From Acidovorax radicis (GTDB lineage Bacteria > Pseudomonadota > Gammaproteobacteria > Burkholderiales > Burkholderiaceae_C), in assembly GCF_020510705.1 (NCBI RefSeq), contig NZ_CP075184.1:2914001-2978000 (forward strand): 64,000 nucleotides of DNA, read 5' to 3'. This document shows positions 37,002 through 45,220 of the stretch, piece by piece; positions within the stretch are counted from its first letter, which is position 1, and each line of letters begins with the position of its first letter. The notes under the pieces are model-generated. The model ran no database searches. It saw only the letters and a program-made list of their open reading frames with translations, and was not told where the DNA came from. Position numbers and translations under genes: made by a program.

Positions 37002-37043
37002 ATCCTAGGGTTTCACCGATAAAACACAAACGAATAGGTTTTC
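37002..37043 (-). promoter_or_regulatory. metQ promoter with shared sulfur motif
   Basis: On the minus strand TTTGTG (-35, 37025-37030), a 17-bp spacer and TAGGAT (-10, 37002-37007). The plus-strand core TAAAACACAAA (37020-37030) matches the sbp and lsfA promoters, at 50 bases from the start. Confidence 0.65.
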
Positions 37044-37063
37044 ATGTCCTTACAACCTATTCG
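37031..37063. promoter_or_regulatory. Inverted repeat upstream of the metQ promoter
   Basis: CGAATAGGTT and AACCTATTCG, perfect 10-bp arms with a 13-bp centre, lie immediately upstream of the metQ -35 box. It could be an activator site, or a terminator hairpin for the preceding minus-strand gene because a T-rich run follows on that strand. Confidence 0.6.
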
Positions 37064-37085
37064 AATAACGATTGTGTTTCGGCGT

Positions 37086-38177
37086 TCATTGTCCCCGCAG
37101 GGCGACGTTGTTCAGCTTGTCCAGCCGTTCCGGCCAGGTGCCCTCCACCGTGGCGCCCTGCAACAAGATGCGCGTCCAGGCCACCCAGGCGTCCCATTGC
37201 ACGCGCTTGTCCCACGAGTTGCCCCAGGCGCTGAACAGGTGCAGCGCACTCTCGGCAGCGGCCTTGGCGTCGTCCTTGCGGCCGGCCGACAGATACAACT
37301 GCGCCAGTACCATCTGCGGCTCACCCACCCAGGGGTTGTGGCGCACGGCGCTCTCCAGCACGCCGGTGGCCACGTCCAGGTCCACCAGGGGCTGGTCTTG
37401 CTGGATCACCGACCAATACAGCGACGTGGCCGCCGCCTCGTTGGCCGCCGACAGGTGTTGCGTGCAGTGGTCAAAAACGGGTGGCATGGGCAGCAGGCCC
37501 TTCAGGCCCGGGTGCTGCAGCGCCTTGGCCAGCCCATTGATCTGGTGCACCATGCGCCCCGTCGGCCGCATGGGCCCGGGCCACAGCGACGCGGCCCAGT
37601 GGGCCTTCTGGTTGCGGTGCTGCACGTCCGGAAAGCGCGAGAAGATGTCGTCCTGCCAGCTGAACCATTGCTCGATGGTGTCGGCCATGCTCACGATGAT
37701 GAAGGTGGCCACCTCGTACGGCGTGAGCACATGGTCCTGCCCGTCTTTTTGTAGCACCAGGCTGCCATCGGCCTCCAGCGCATGGGCCAGCACGCGCTGC
37801 ACAAACTGCGTGCGCGACTGGGTGCAGAACAGGTACACCAGGTGCTCGGCCGACCCACCCACCATCTCGCGCACCCGGGCGCGCTCCTTGGCGGGGTCGA
37901 ACTTCACCAGGTCCACAAATGCATTGCCGTACACGCTGTGCAGCAGCCCCAGCAGGCGCACGTCACGCGGCTGCTGCCACACCGTCAGCGTGCGCGTCAC
38001 GCCCACCAGGTGGTGGCGAAACGTGCCCGCCTTGTGCCAGTCCTGCCCCACATTGCGCGCCAGCACCGTGGGCAACACGGGGGCAAGGTCTGGGTCACGG
38101 GTCAGCCACTCGTCGTCCAGCAGCGGCTGCGCGCGGGCGAACAGGTCAGCGTCCAGGGGGTGAAACGGCAGGGTCAT
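37086..38177 (-). CDS. DUF6817-like protein with HD-like segment and helical C-terminus
   Basis: A 363-residue protein. Residues about 40-110 contain RHHLVGVTRTLTVWQQ and LLGLLHSVYGNAF, which resemble the DUF6817 domain as I remember it, a histidine-containing helical fold of unknown function related to HD-like sequences. The C-terminal third is TPR-like (NPWVGEPQMVLAQLYLSAGR, DDAKAAAESALHLFSAWG). ATG 38177 was chosen with GGAGACAAG about 8 bases upstream. It lies upstream of metQ on the same strand but is separated from it by the metQ promoter, so a functional link is not implied. Confidence 0.6.
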   Translation of the reverse strand: MTLPFHPLDADLFARAQPLLDDEWLTRDPDLAPVLPTVLARNVGQDWHKAGTFRHHLVGVTRTLTVWQQPRDVRLLGLLHSVYGNAFVDLVKFDPAKERARVREMVGGSAEHLVYLFCTQSRTQFVQRVLAHALEADGSLVLQKDGQDHVLTPYEVATFIIVSMADTIEQWFSWQDDIFSRFPDVQHRNQKAHWAASLWPGPMRPTGRMVHQINGLAKALQHPGLKGLLPMPPVFDHCTQHLSAANEAAATSLYWSVIQQDQPLVDLDVATGVLESAVRHNPWVGEPQMVLAQLYLSAGRKDDAKAAAESALHLFSAWGNSWDKRVQWDAWVAWTRILLQGATVEGTWPERLDKLNNVALRGQ

Positions 38178-38265
38178 GGTGTCTTGTCTCCGGCATTGGT
38201 AGGGATCAGAAAGCAGAAATGCAATGTACACACAGTAAGTATCGGCATTCCTGGGGCTGCACGGC

Positions 38266-39093
38266 TTAACGACTTGGCCGGTACGGAGGCCGGGCGCCAA
38301 GCTTCCACGTGCCGTTATCTTTTTCCATGTAATCCGATTGGCTCATGGACGCGCCCCCTGCCAGAAAGACTTCAGACTCCACCTCGACGCCCTTCGCCTC
38401 GGCTTTGAACCTGGTGATTTGCACTCGTCGAACCTTCGCGTGCATAGACTCATAGGTGCGGCAAATCATGTCATCTGACGCCCCAAGATTTTCGGCAAGT
38501 GCATCCCACGAGTTCCTGGTCATGAGTCCTTTGAAGTCTGCACACTTCTTGCCGGTCCAAAAGCGCGTTACGACGTCGGCCATGTGAGCCTTGTCTTCCT
38601 CGGAGACGGCCATCGGCTCCGGTTTGGGCGGCGTCGATGGTGTCGACGTCGAGACCTCTGGGGGCGGTGGGTTGTCTCGCAATTGCTGCGGTGTGCTTTG
38701 GTCCGCAGCCTGGAGGCTATTGCGCTCTTCATTGCCAACGGCGCGAGGACCGCGCTGGGCCGGTGGCTGCGGCTTTGGCGCCCAAGTGCCATCTCGCAGT
38801 GCAGCCATTTGAGAGTCGTACCAAGTAGACACGCATCGGGCATCTTGGCATTGGGCTTGGACCTCCTGCTTCTTCTGATGGTCAATTTGAGCAATCGCCC
38901 TGCTTGCCTCGGGATTGGCTCTGCGCAATTGCATCAGCATGTTCTCGTACGTTGCCTTTTGCTGCTTGATGACCGGGTCTTTGCACGCCATGTTGTCAGC
39001 AACGTTGCGATAGGCAGAGCAGTCAAATGTCTGACTGAACGAATAAACAGGCAACGCCACAAGCGTTGCGGTAGCGAGAAGTTTGAGGGTCAT
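38266..39093 (-). CDS. Exported Cys-containing protein, LprI-like N-terminus
   Basis: A 275-residue exported protein of uncertain function. A signal peptide of about 20 residues ends near PVYSFSQ. The first mature 80 residues, with FDCSAYRNVADNMACKDP and QAQCQDARCVSTWY, resemble the four-cysteine LprI/DUF1311 lysozyme-inhibitor-like fold. A proline/threonine-rich linker (PPPPEVSTSTPSTPPKPEP) follows, then a C-terminal domain containing KKCADFKGLMTRNSW. The base composition is a little lower in GC than the neighbours, hinting at different origin. ATG 39093 was chosen because the signal peptide begins there. Confidence 0.55.
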   Translation of the reverse strand: MTLKLLATATLVALPVYSFSQTFDCSAYRNVADNMACKDPVIKQQKATYENMLMQLRRANPEASRAIAQIDHQKKQEVQAQCQDARCVSTWYDSQMAALRDGTWAPKPQPPAQRGPRAVGNEERNSLQAADQSTPQQLRDNPPPPEVSTSTPSTPPKPEPMAVSEEDKAHMADVVTRFWTGKKCADFKGLMTRNSWDALAENLGASDDMICRTYESMHAKVRRVQITRFKAEAKGVEVESEVFLAGGASMSQSDYMEKDNGTWKLGARPPYRPSR

Positions 39094-39166
39094 TTGCAGA
39101 TCAAACAAAAGTTCTGGTCGAGTCCAAATCCGCCAACAATGCATGGCACAAAGTTGGGGCACACAA

Positions 39167-40306
39167 TCACAGCGACGGATCAATCAACACCTTCGCCCCC
39201 GTATTGCGCGGCCCATAGAACGCAATGGCATCGGCGCTCAAAGCCCCCGCCAGCGACACCGTGCGTGCGTAGTGGCTGGCAAACGTGGTCTTGAGTTCGG
39301 CGGCCACACGATCGCGCAGTGCCTGCGCAGCCGCGTCGCCGATCTTGTTCAGGAACGGGAACAACAGCCACCCGCCCACGCCCCAGGCCATGCCAAAGGT
39401 GCGCTGGATTTCGGTGGGGCGCGTGTCCAGGTGGCCATACAGATACACCTGCTTGTGCACGGCCGAGCCGTAGCGGCTGTACTCCTTGGCTGTGCGGTTG
39501 ATGGCGGCCTCCATGCACTGCAGGATCTGCCCAGCCAGCGTGCCGCCGCCTGTGGCATCAAATGCAATGGTGGCCCCGGTGGCGGCCAGCGCGTCGGTCA
39601 GCTCGGCCATGAAGGTGGGCGCGCTGCTGTCGCACACATACTGGGCCCCCATGCTGCGCAGCAGCGCGGCCTGCTCGGGCTTGCGCACGATGTTGACCAG
39701 GCCAATGCCGTCCTTCTGGCAGATCTTGTGGAGCATCTGGCCCAGGTTGCTGGCGGCTGCGGTGTGCACCAGCGCGGTGTGGCCCTCGCGCTTCATGGTC
39801 TCGACCATGCTCAATGCGGTCAGCGGGTTGACGAAACACGACGCGCCCTCCGCCGCCGTGGTGCCGGGTGGCAGCACCAGGCACTGCGCGGCAGGCATGG
39901 CGCGGTATTGCGCATACATGGCGCCGCCAATCACGGCCACCGTGCGGCCCAGCAGGGCCTGCGCGGCGGGCGAGGCACCCGCGGCCACCACCAGCCCGGC
40001 GCCCTCGTTGCCCACCGGCATGCTCTGGCCAATGCGCGCAGCCATGCCGGGCATGGCGCGCTCGGGGATGCGGGCGGTGGCCACCGGCCGGTCTGGGCTG
40101 CCCGACACCTGCACGGTGGACAGATCAGCGGGGCCCAGCAGCAGACCAATGTCAGACGGATTGATGGGCGTGGCCTGCACCTGGATCAACACCTCGTCAG
40201 GCCCCGGGGTGGGCACGGGCACAGACTCCAGACTGATTTGCAAGGTGCCGTCGGCCTGCACAAGCGAACGCAGTTGGAGCGCGGTGGTTGGGATGGATGG
40301 GTTCAT
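39167..40306 (-). CDS. Zinc-type MDR oxidoreductase (quinone/enoyl reductase-like)
   Basis: A 379-residue medium-chain dehydrogenase/reductase. The N-terminal catalytic domain has VPVPTPGPDEVLIQVQATPI and VGNEGAGLVVAAG; the nucleotide-binding domain carries HTAAASNLGQMLHKIC in place of a standard GxGxxG and FDATGGGTLAG. The classical structural zinc-binding cysteines are absent, so it is probably an NADPH-dependent quinone or enoyl-thioester reductase rather than an alcohol dehydrogenase. It is transcribed towards the LprI-like gene and away from the merR pseudogene. Confidence 0.8.
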   Translation of the reverse strand: MNPSIPTTALQLRSLVQADGTLQISLESVPVPTPGPDEVLIQVQATPINPSDIGLLLGPADLSTVQVSGSPDRPVATARIPERAMPGMAARIGQSMPVGNEGAGLVVAAGASPAAQALLGRTVAVIGGAMYAQYRAMPAAQCLVLPPGTTAAEGASCFVNPLTALSMVETMKREGHTALVHTAAASNLGQMLHKICQKDGIGLVNIVRKPEQAALLRSMGAQYVCDSSAPTFMAELTDALAATGATIAFDATGGGTLAGQILQCMEAAINRTAKEYSRYGSAVHKQVYLYGHLDTRPTEIQRTFGMAWGVGGWLLFPFLNKIGDAAAQALRDRVAAELKTTFASHYARTVSLAGALSADAIAFYGPRNTGAKVLIDPSL

Positions 40307-40570
40307 GGGGGACTCGCAGTGGGATAGGTGGACAGTGAGGATGTGGCCGCGTGCGTTGGGTCACACTGTGTGGAGGGAGAGGGACAGGGTTCGTCAGCGG
40401 CTCGCTATCACCAGCCGCCATTCTTGACCAAGCTGCCTCGCTCTGCTGTCCCCTGGGTTCAAAGGCTGCATCATCCCCTGCGTTTTCAGTCAAAAGGCGT
40501 CATAGCCCCCCGTGGAGAGACTCCCGCTCCTGGCCCAGCCAACCACCTCAAGACAATTCCACACTTGGCG

Positions 40571-40602
40571 CTTGACTTAGAGTGCACTCCAACTTTCAGA
40601 AT
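40571..40602 (+). promoter_or_regulatory. MerR-type promoter with 19-bp spacer
   Basis: TTGACT (-35, 40572-40577), a 19-bp spacer containing the AGAGTGCACTCC dyad, and CAGAAT (-10, 40597-40602), eight bases before the merR start. A 19-bp spacer with a dyad between the boxes is the signature of MerR-family promoters. Confidence 0.75.
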
Positions 40603-40609
40603 CGCTCCC

Positions 40610-41364
40610 ATGGCATCCATCCTCACCATTGCCGAAGTCACCGAACGCACCGGCCGTAGAGCCTGTTTACGATCTCCCAGGGGTCGCGCAGCGGTCTTTG
40701 CAGGATGGGATGCAAGGCACGGTGTGCAGCCAATAGCTCGGCTATTGGCAAGCGCCGCAACGCCGCAGACCGCCCGCAAAGACCACTGCCCGAAGGGTTG
40801 GAGCGAAATCGGGTGATTGAACGCCCCGGCTGCTTGCATGGGCATGAGCCCATGCGGCGCATCCGAAGCGTCCACTCATCCCGATTGCGCTCCAACGCGA
40901 TCCCCTGCGAGATCGTAAACAGGCTCTTGGCACACACCCCGCGCTACTACGACGAACGCGCCGGGCTGATCGCGCCCGTGGCGCGTGCGTCGGGCGGCCA
41001 GCGCCGTTATGCGGCGTCGGACATGGAATGGATCGGATTCCTGCTGCGCCTGCGCGAGACCCAGATGCCCATCGGGCAGATGCAGGCCTTTGCGCGGCTG
41101 CGCAGCGAAGGGAGCGCCACCGCCCCTGAGCGGCGCCAGTTGCTGGAGCAACACTTTGCACAGGTTCTGGCAACGATCACCGCGATGCAGCAAGCCGCAC
41201 AGGCGCTGCAAGCCAAGATCGCGCACTACCAGGGCCTGGAAGCTTCCCTTCGCCACACGCCATCGCCACCACCCCACCAAGGAAGCTCCCATGTCCCCCG
41301 AAACCCAACCCCGCTATCTCCAGGGCCTCGCCAAGCTGCGCGAAATCGACGGCCACGCGGGTAA
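40610..41364 (+). pseudogene. MerR-family regulator split by a 270-bp element
   Basis: The N-terminal part MASILTIAEVTERTGR (to 40657) and the C-terminal part LAHTPRYYDERAGLIAPVAR... (from 40927) are two halves of one MerR regulator. Removing 40658-40926 (269 bases) rejoins them in frame to give G-R-L-A-H-T-P-R-Y-Y, exactly the spacing of a MerR HTH, and a 161-residue protein. As it stands the first half stops after about 60 further codons inside the element. The 3' end overlaps the start of the next gene. MerR control of the downstream gene was probably the original function. Confidence 0.82.
40658..40927. mobile_element. 270-bp MITE-like element in merR
   Basis: The ends carry the 19-bp perfect inverted repeat AGAGCCTGTTTACGATCTC, with imperfect pairing continuing for about a dozen more bases. 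The interior is built of hairpins: a GTTGGAGCG...CGCTCCAAC pair, GCATGGGC/GCCCATGC, and GCCAATAG/CTATTGGC. There is no transposase, so it is non-autonomous. No clear target-site duplication can be assigned. Confidence 0.75.
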
Positions 41365-41692
41365 GCGCGTCGTCGCCAGCCTGGCCGACATTGCCCCCGA
41401 CTTTGCCCGCTATCTGATCGAGTTTCCGTTTGGCGACATCTACTCGCGCCCCGGGCTCGATCTGCGCAGCCGCGAGATTGCAGTCATCGCAGCGCTGAGC
41501 GCGCTGGGCAACGCCACGCCACAGCTCAAGGTGCATTTGCAGGCAGCGCTGAACGTGGGCGTCACCCGCGAAGAAATCGTGGAGGTGCTCATGCAGATGG
41601 CGGTGTACGCGGGCTTTCCGGCCGCGCTCAACGGGTTGGCGGCGGCACGTGAAGTATTTGCGGCGAGCGATGGCGAAGCCGTGGCTGCATAA
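41291..41692 (+). CDS. Carboxymuconolactone decarboxylase / AhpD-like protein
   Basis: A 133-residue small helical protein of the CMD/AhpD-like family. Family-like segments are RSREIAVIAALSALGNATPQ and EEIVEVLMQMAVYAGFPAA. The two redox cysteines of AhpD are absent, so a decarboxylase-like or unknown role is more likely than peroxidase partner. The start overlaps the tail of the broken merR, so the gene was probably its regulatory target. ATG 41291 follows GGAAGCTCCC. Confidence 0.83.
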   Translation: MSPETQPRYLQGLAKLREIDGHAGKRVVASLADIAPDFARYLIEFPFGDIYSRPGLDLRSREIAVIAALSALGNATPQLKVHLQAALNVGVTREEIVEVLMQMAVYAGFPAALNGLAAAREVFAASDGEAVAA

Positions 41693-41725
41693 GGCTACGC
41701 ACGCGGCTTCGAGCGATTGGTCCAA

Positions 41726-42310
41726 CTACTTCCCCGCCCCCACCGGCTGCGGCCTGACCAACCGCACGGGCAGCTTGCTGGCCCGCGCGGCATCACCCCG
41801 CGCCTCGCCGGTGGACAGGTTCACCGCCCAGCCGTTGAGCATGGCAGCCTGCCGCGCTCCATCGCCCGCGCGGCCTTGGGCGATGTTGCCGTAGGTGTAT
41901 TGGTTGGTGCTCAGTGCGTTCACATTGGCCGTGGCCGTCCAGTGCCACTGGCCCGGCGCGGCGGGGAACAGCAAGGGGCTCAGGCCCGGCGACGACAGCG
42001 ACTTGTCCACTAGCCGCTGCAGCTCTGCCGCGCGGGGCAAGCGCCAGCCCACACCCTCGGCCTTCCAGCGGTCAGCGGCCAGGGCGGTGGCCTCGGCGCG
42101 GTCCAGCAGCAGGGGCTGGCCCGTGCAGGTTTTGCCGGTCCATTGCATGCCCTCCACACAGCGCGGCCAAGCTAGGCCGGCCCGCTGGTCCAGCACGTAG
42201 GCACCATCGGCCGACAGGGACCAATCGGCCGATGCAGACGACTCCGCAGCGATGGCAGGCGGCACGGCCAGGGAACACAGCAAGGCAAGGAGATGGAACG
42301 GTGACTTCAT
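41726..42310 (-). CDS. DUF1566-family exported protein
   Basis: A 194-residue exported protein. The signal peptide ends near PPAIAAES. The mature part has the Lcl-type DUF1566 pattern: LDQRAGLAWPRCVEGMQW, GWRLPRAAELQRLVD and a final ASKLPVRLVRP; two cysteines (RCVEG, KTCTG) could form a disulfide. The function of these domains is often adhesive or cell-surface, otherwise unknown. ATG 42310 opens the signal peptide and an extension to 42349 is not needed. Confidence 0.78.
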   Translation of the reverse strand: MKSPFHLLALLCSLAVPPAIAAESSASADWSLSADGAYVLDQRAGLAWPRCVEGMQWTGKTCTGQPLLLDRAEATALAADRWKAEGVGWRLPRAAELQRLVDKSLSSPGLSPLLFPAAPGQWHWTATANVNALSTNQYTYGNIAQGRAGDGARQAAMLNGWAVNLSTGEARGDAARASKLPVRLVRPQPVGAGK

Positions 42311-42443
42311 GGACAGGCGGAGCGCAGAACAACGAGGTAACCCCAACACCCTAACCCCGTGGCGACAACTGCGCCACCCACTGGATCAAGAAAGCAGTTC
42401 TCCAAGGTGGCAAGGCGGCTGGGGCGGGTTGTATAAACCCACG

Positions 42444-43229
42444 ATGACCGCCACCGCCGCCACCGCCCCCATTGCCAACACAGCCCCCGCAGCCCTCGTC
42501 CGCGCGCTGGAAGAGCGCGCCTTCAACGCATGGCCCGCGCACCAGACGGTGTTTCACCGGGGCTGGGTGTTCCGGCTGTCGGGCGGCTATACCAAGCGTG
42601 CCAATTCGGTCAACGCGCTGATGCCCGGCGCGCCGTTCGACGGCGTGCGCGAGGCGGCGGCTGCGCTGTATGCACGGCATGGGTTGCCCGCCGTGTTTCG
42701 CATCTCCCCCCTGGCCTCGGCCGAGGCCGACCAGGAGCTGGCCAACGCGGGCTACCAGCACTTTGACCCCTCGCTGGTCTTGCACCGGCCGCTGGCGCTG
42801 GGCTCGGTGCCCCGGCCCGACGGCAGCACCGTGGTCAGCACTTCGCCTTCACCTGCATGGCTGGAAGGTTTTGCAGCGGCCAACGGCGTGGCCCCGCACC
42901 ACCGCAACCTGCACCGCAGCATCCTCGACGCCATCGCTCACCCGGTGGGCTATGCGCTGCAACACGACGCCCAGGGCCGAGCCGTGGGCTTTGGCCTGGC
43001 GGTGCTGGAGCGCGGCGCCGTGGGCCTGTACGACCTGGCCGTGGCGCCCGAACACCGGGGCGGCGGGCGCGGGCGCACGCTGGTGCAGGCCCTGCTGCAC
43101 TGGGGCGCCGAGGCCGGGGCGACCAGCGCCTACCTGCAGGTGCGCGCGCAGAACACGCCGGCGCTGCGGCTGTATGAATCGATGGGGTTCAAGACGGCCT
43201 ACGGCTACCACTACCGGGTGCCGGGCTAA
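42444..43229 (+). CDS. GNAT-family N-acetyltransferase
   Basis: A 261-residue acetyltransferase with the GNAT core in the C-terminal half: YDLAVAPEHRGGGRGRTLVQ (acetyl-CoA-binding motif A) and QNTPALRLYESMGF (motif B). The N-terminal half begins with RALEERAFNAWPA and may be a second, degenerate GNAT-like domain. ATG 42444 was chosen; an extension to 42252 overlaps the divergent DUF1566 gene. Substrate unknown. A TIR-like repeat motif follows the stop codon. Confidence 0.83.
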   Translation: MTATAATAPIANTAPAALVRALEERAFNAWPAHQTVFHRGWVFRLSGGYTKRANSVNALMPGAPFDGVREAAAALYARHGLPAVFRISPLASAEADQELANAGYQHFDPSLVLHRPLALGSVPRPDGSTVVSTSPSPAWLEGFAAANGVAPHHRNLHRSILDAIAHPVGYALQHDAQGRAVGFGLAVLERGAVGLYDLAVAPEHRGGGRGRTLVQALLHWGAEAGATSAYLQVRAQNTPALRLYESMGFKTAYGYHYRVPG

Positions 43230-43250
43230 GAACGTGTTTACGATCTAAGG
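43230..43250. repeat. Post-stop TIR-like motif with hairpin
   Basis: GAACGTGTTTACGATCTAAGG starts right at the GNAT stop codon, very close to the terminal inverted repeat of the merR element. It is followed by an imperfect hairpin between GGGCGGTGTTGGCCCCT and AGGGGCTCACACAGCGCCC. Confidence 0.6.
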
Positions 43251-43335
43251 GCGGTGTTGGCCCCTCGTCCCTTGTGGGAGACGGAGTGAAGACCACCGCA
43301 GGGGCTCACACAGCGCCCAAACGTGGGTTTGAAGC

Positions 43336-43393
43336 CAAAAAGGCCGCTAGCGCTTGCGCATCATACGCTAGAAGCTATTGATTCAATAGCAAA
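43336..43393. repeat. Dispersed palindromic repeat, copy 9
   Basis: A copy with GGCCGCTAGCGCTT and ACGCTAGAAGCTATTGATTC arms, in the gap before the metI end. Confidence 0.78.
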
Positions 43394-43420
43394 CACCACC
43401 CACCGCCCACTGTCTGCCGC

Positions 43421-44086
43421 TCAACGGTGGCTCAGCTTGCGCACGGCCCAGTCGCCCAGGCTTTGCACGGCCTGCACAAAGAAGATCAGCACCAGCACCA
43501 CGGCCAGCATGATCTCGGGCAGAAAACGCTGGTAGCCATAGCGAATGCCCAGGTCGCCCAGGCCGCCGCCGCCAATGGCACCGGCCATGGCCGAGTAGCC
43601 GGTCAGGCTCACGAACGTGATGGTCAGGCCCGCCACGATGCCGGGCAGTGCCTCGGGCAGCAGCACCTTCCAGACGATCTGGCTGGTGGTGGCGCCCATG
43701 GCCTGGGCGGCTTCAATGAGGCCGTGGTCCACCTCGCGCAGCGCGGCTTCGACCAGGCGCGCCACAAACGGGGCAGCGGCAATGGTCAGCGGCACCACGG
43801 CCGCTGCGGTGCCGATGGACGAGCCGGTGATGAGCCGCGTGAACGGGATGATGGCCACCAGCAAAATGATGAAGGGCGTGGACCGCACGGCGTTAACCAC
43901 CCAGCCCACGATCTTGTTGAGCGGCCCGTTTTCGAGCACACCGCCGTCGTCGGTCAGCCGCAGAAAAACGCCGAGAGGCACGCCCAGCAGGGCACCGACC
44001 AGGCCGGAGATGCCGACCATGATGAGCGTCTCCCACAGCGACGAAACAAACAGGTCCAGCATGGCTGGCGTGAAGTTGTCAAACAT
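43421..44086 (-). CDS. metI: D-methionine ABC transporter permease MetI
   Basis: A 221-residue inner-membrane permease with about five helices. The EAA loop is at LIEAAQAMGATTSQIVWKVL, and GYSAMAGAIGGGGLGDLGIR is a MetI hallmark. It follows metN after 17 bp and they form one transcript. The binding protein MetQ is encoded 7 kb away (36170-36970). Confidence 0.93.
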   Translation of the reverse strand: MFDNFTPAMLDLFVSSLWETLIMVGISGLVGALLGVPLGVFLRLTDDGGVLENGPLNKIVGWVVNAVRSTPFIILLVAIIPFTRLITGSSIGTAAAVVPLTIAAAPFVARLVEAALREVDHGLIEAAQAMGATTSQIVWKVLLPEALPGIVAGLTITFVSLTGYSAMAGAIGGGGLGDLGIRYGYQRFLPEIMLAVVLVLIFFVQAVQSLGDWAVRKLSHR

Positions 44087-44103
44087 GATGTGTTTCCCTC
44101 TCT

Positions 44104-45150
44104 CTAGGCCTGGACGGCGACTTCTTCGACTGCCACACCACCAGCACGCAGGTGCGCCACGGCGCCCCGCACACTGTCGGCCGCGCCGCTGGCGTACACG
44201 GCCAGCGAGCCAAAGGTTTCATCCTGGATCTCGTCCACCTGGCCGTGCAGGATGCTCATGTCCACACCAAACTGGCGGATCAGCTGCGACAGGATGGGCT
44301 GGTAGGCGCTGTCGCCAGCGTACGACAGGCGCAGCAGTTGGCCGGTTCGTCCCTCACCCAGCTGGCCCGCGAGCTTGCGCACATGGCCCAGCACGCTGGC
44401 GGGCAGCTCTTGCGGCAATATTTCGTCGACCAGGCTCTTGGTGATGGCCTGCTGCGGGCGCGTGAACACGTCCAGCACCCGGCCCTGCTCCACGATGCGG
44501 CCGGCTTCGATCACGGCCACGCGGTCGGCCACCTGCTTGATGACCTGCATCTGGTGCGTGATGAGCACCACCGTCAGGCCCAGCTCGCGGTTGACCTGGC
44601 GCAGCAGGTCGAGGATGGAGCGTGTCGTCTCAGGGTCCAGCGCCGATGTGGCTTCGTCGCTCAGCAACACCTTGGGGCGGCTGGCCAGCGCACGCGCAAT
44701 GCCCACACGCTGCTTTTGCCCGCCACTGATCTGTGCCGGGTAGCGGTTGGCCAGGGCCGACAGGCCCACCAGCTCCAGCAGCGGGTTCACCCGCTCGCGG
44801 ATGTCCGATTTGCTCATGCCTGCAAGCTCCAGCGGCAGCGCGGCGTTGTCAAACACGGTGCGCGACGACAGCAGGTTGAAGTGCTGGAACACCATGCCGA
44901 TCTCGCGGCGGGCCTCGCGCAGTTGCGCATCGCCCAGTTGCGTGAGATCACGCCCGCCCACGATGACCTGGCCCGTGGTGGGCCGGTTGAGCAGATTGAT
45001 GACGCGCACCAGCGAGCTTTTGCCCGCCCCGCTTTTACCGATGATGCCGAACACCTCGCCCGACGTGATGTGAAGGTCGATGCCGCGCAGGGCCTCGACC
45101 GGGCCTTGGGAGCCCTGGTAGGTTTGGGTAATACCCCGTAAGTCGATCAT
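44104..45150 (-). CDS. metN: D-methionine ABC transporter ATP-binding protein MetN
   Basis: A 348-residue ABC ATPase. Walker [10 protein letters not shown], signature [15 protein letters not shown], Walker [13 protein letters not shown], and H-loop ITHQ are all intact. A C-terminal NIL-like regulatory domain (about 270-345) binds methionine in known MetN proteins and inhibits the transporter. ATG 45150 is the first methionine; a TTG at 45159 was rejected. A possible promoter (TTTGAG, 17-bp spacer, TACATT) sits about 70 bases upstream. Confidence 0.93.
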   Translation of the reverse strand: MIDLRGITQTYQGSQGPVEALRGIDLHITSGEVFGIIGKSGAGKSSLVRVINLLNRPTTGQVIVGGRDLTQLGDAQLREARREIGMVFQHFNLLSSRTVFDNAALPLELAGMSKSDIRERVNPLLELVGLSALANRYPAQISGGQKQRVGIARALASRPKVLLSDEATSALDPETTRSILDLLRQVNRELGLTVVLITHQMQVIKQVADRVAVIEAGRIVEQGRVLDVFTRPQQAITKSLVDEILPQELPASVLGHVRKLAGQLGEGRTGQLLRLSYAGDSAYQPILSQLIRQFGVDMSILHGQVDEIQDETFGSLAVYASGAADSVRGAVAHLRAGGVAVEEVAVQA

Positions 45151-45220
45151 GGAATGCAAAGCGCCGCGTTGACCCGGTTGAGGCCGGACGCGGCGCCGTC
45201 AAGAGAAAAAGGATGGGTGA

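Noticed and set aside
40705..40926. Extension of the MerR C-terminal frame into the inserted element
   Set aside because: This sequence belongs to the inverted-repeat element, not to merR; no MerR-like residues are encoded in it.
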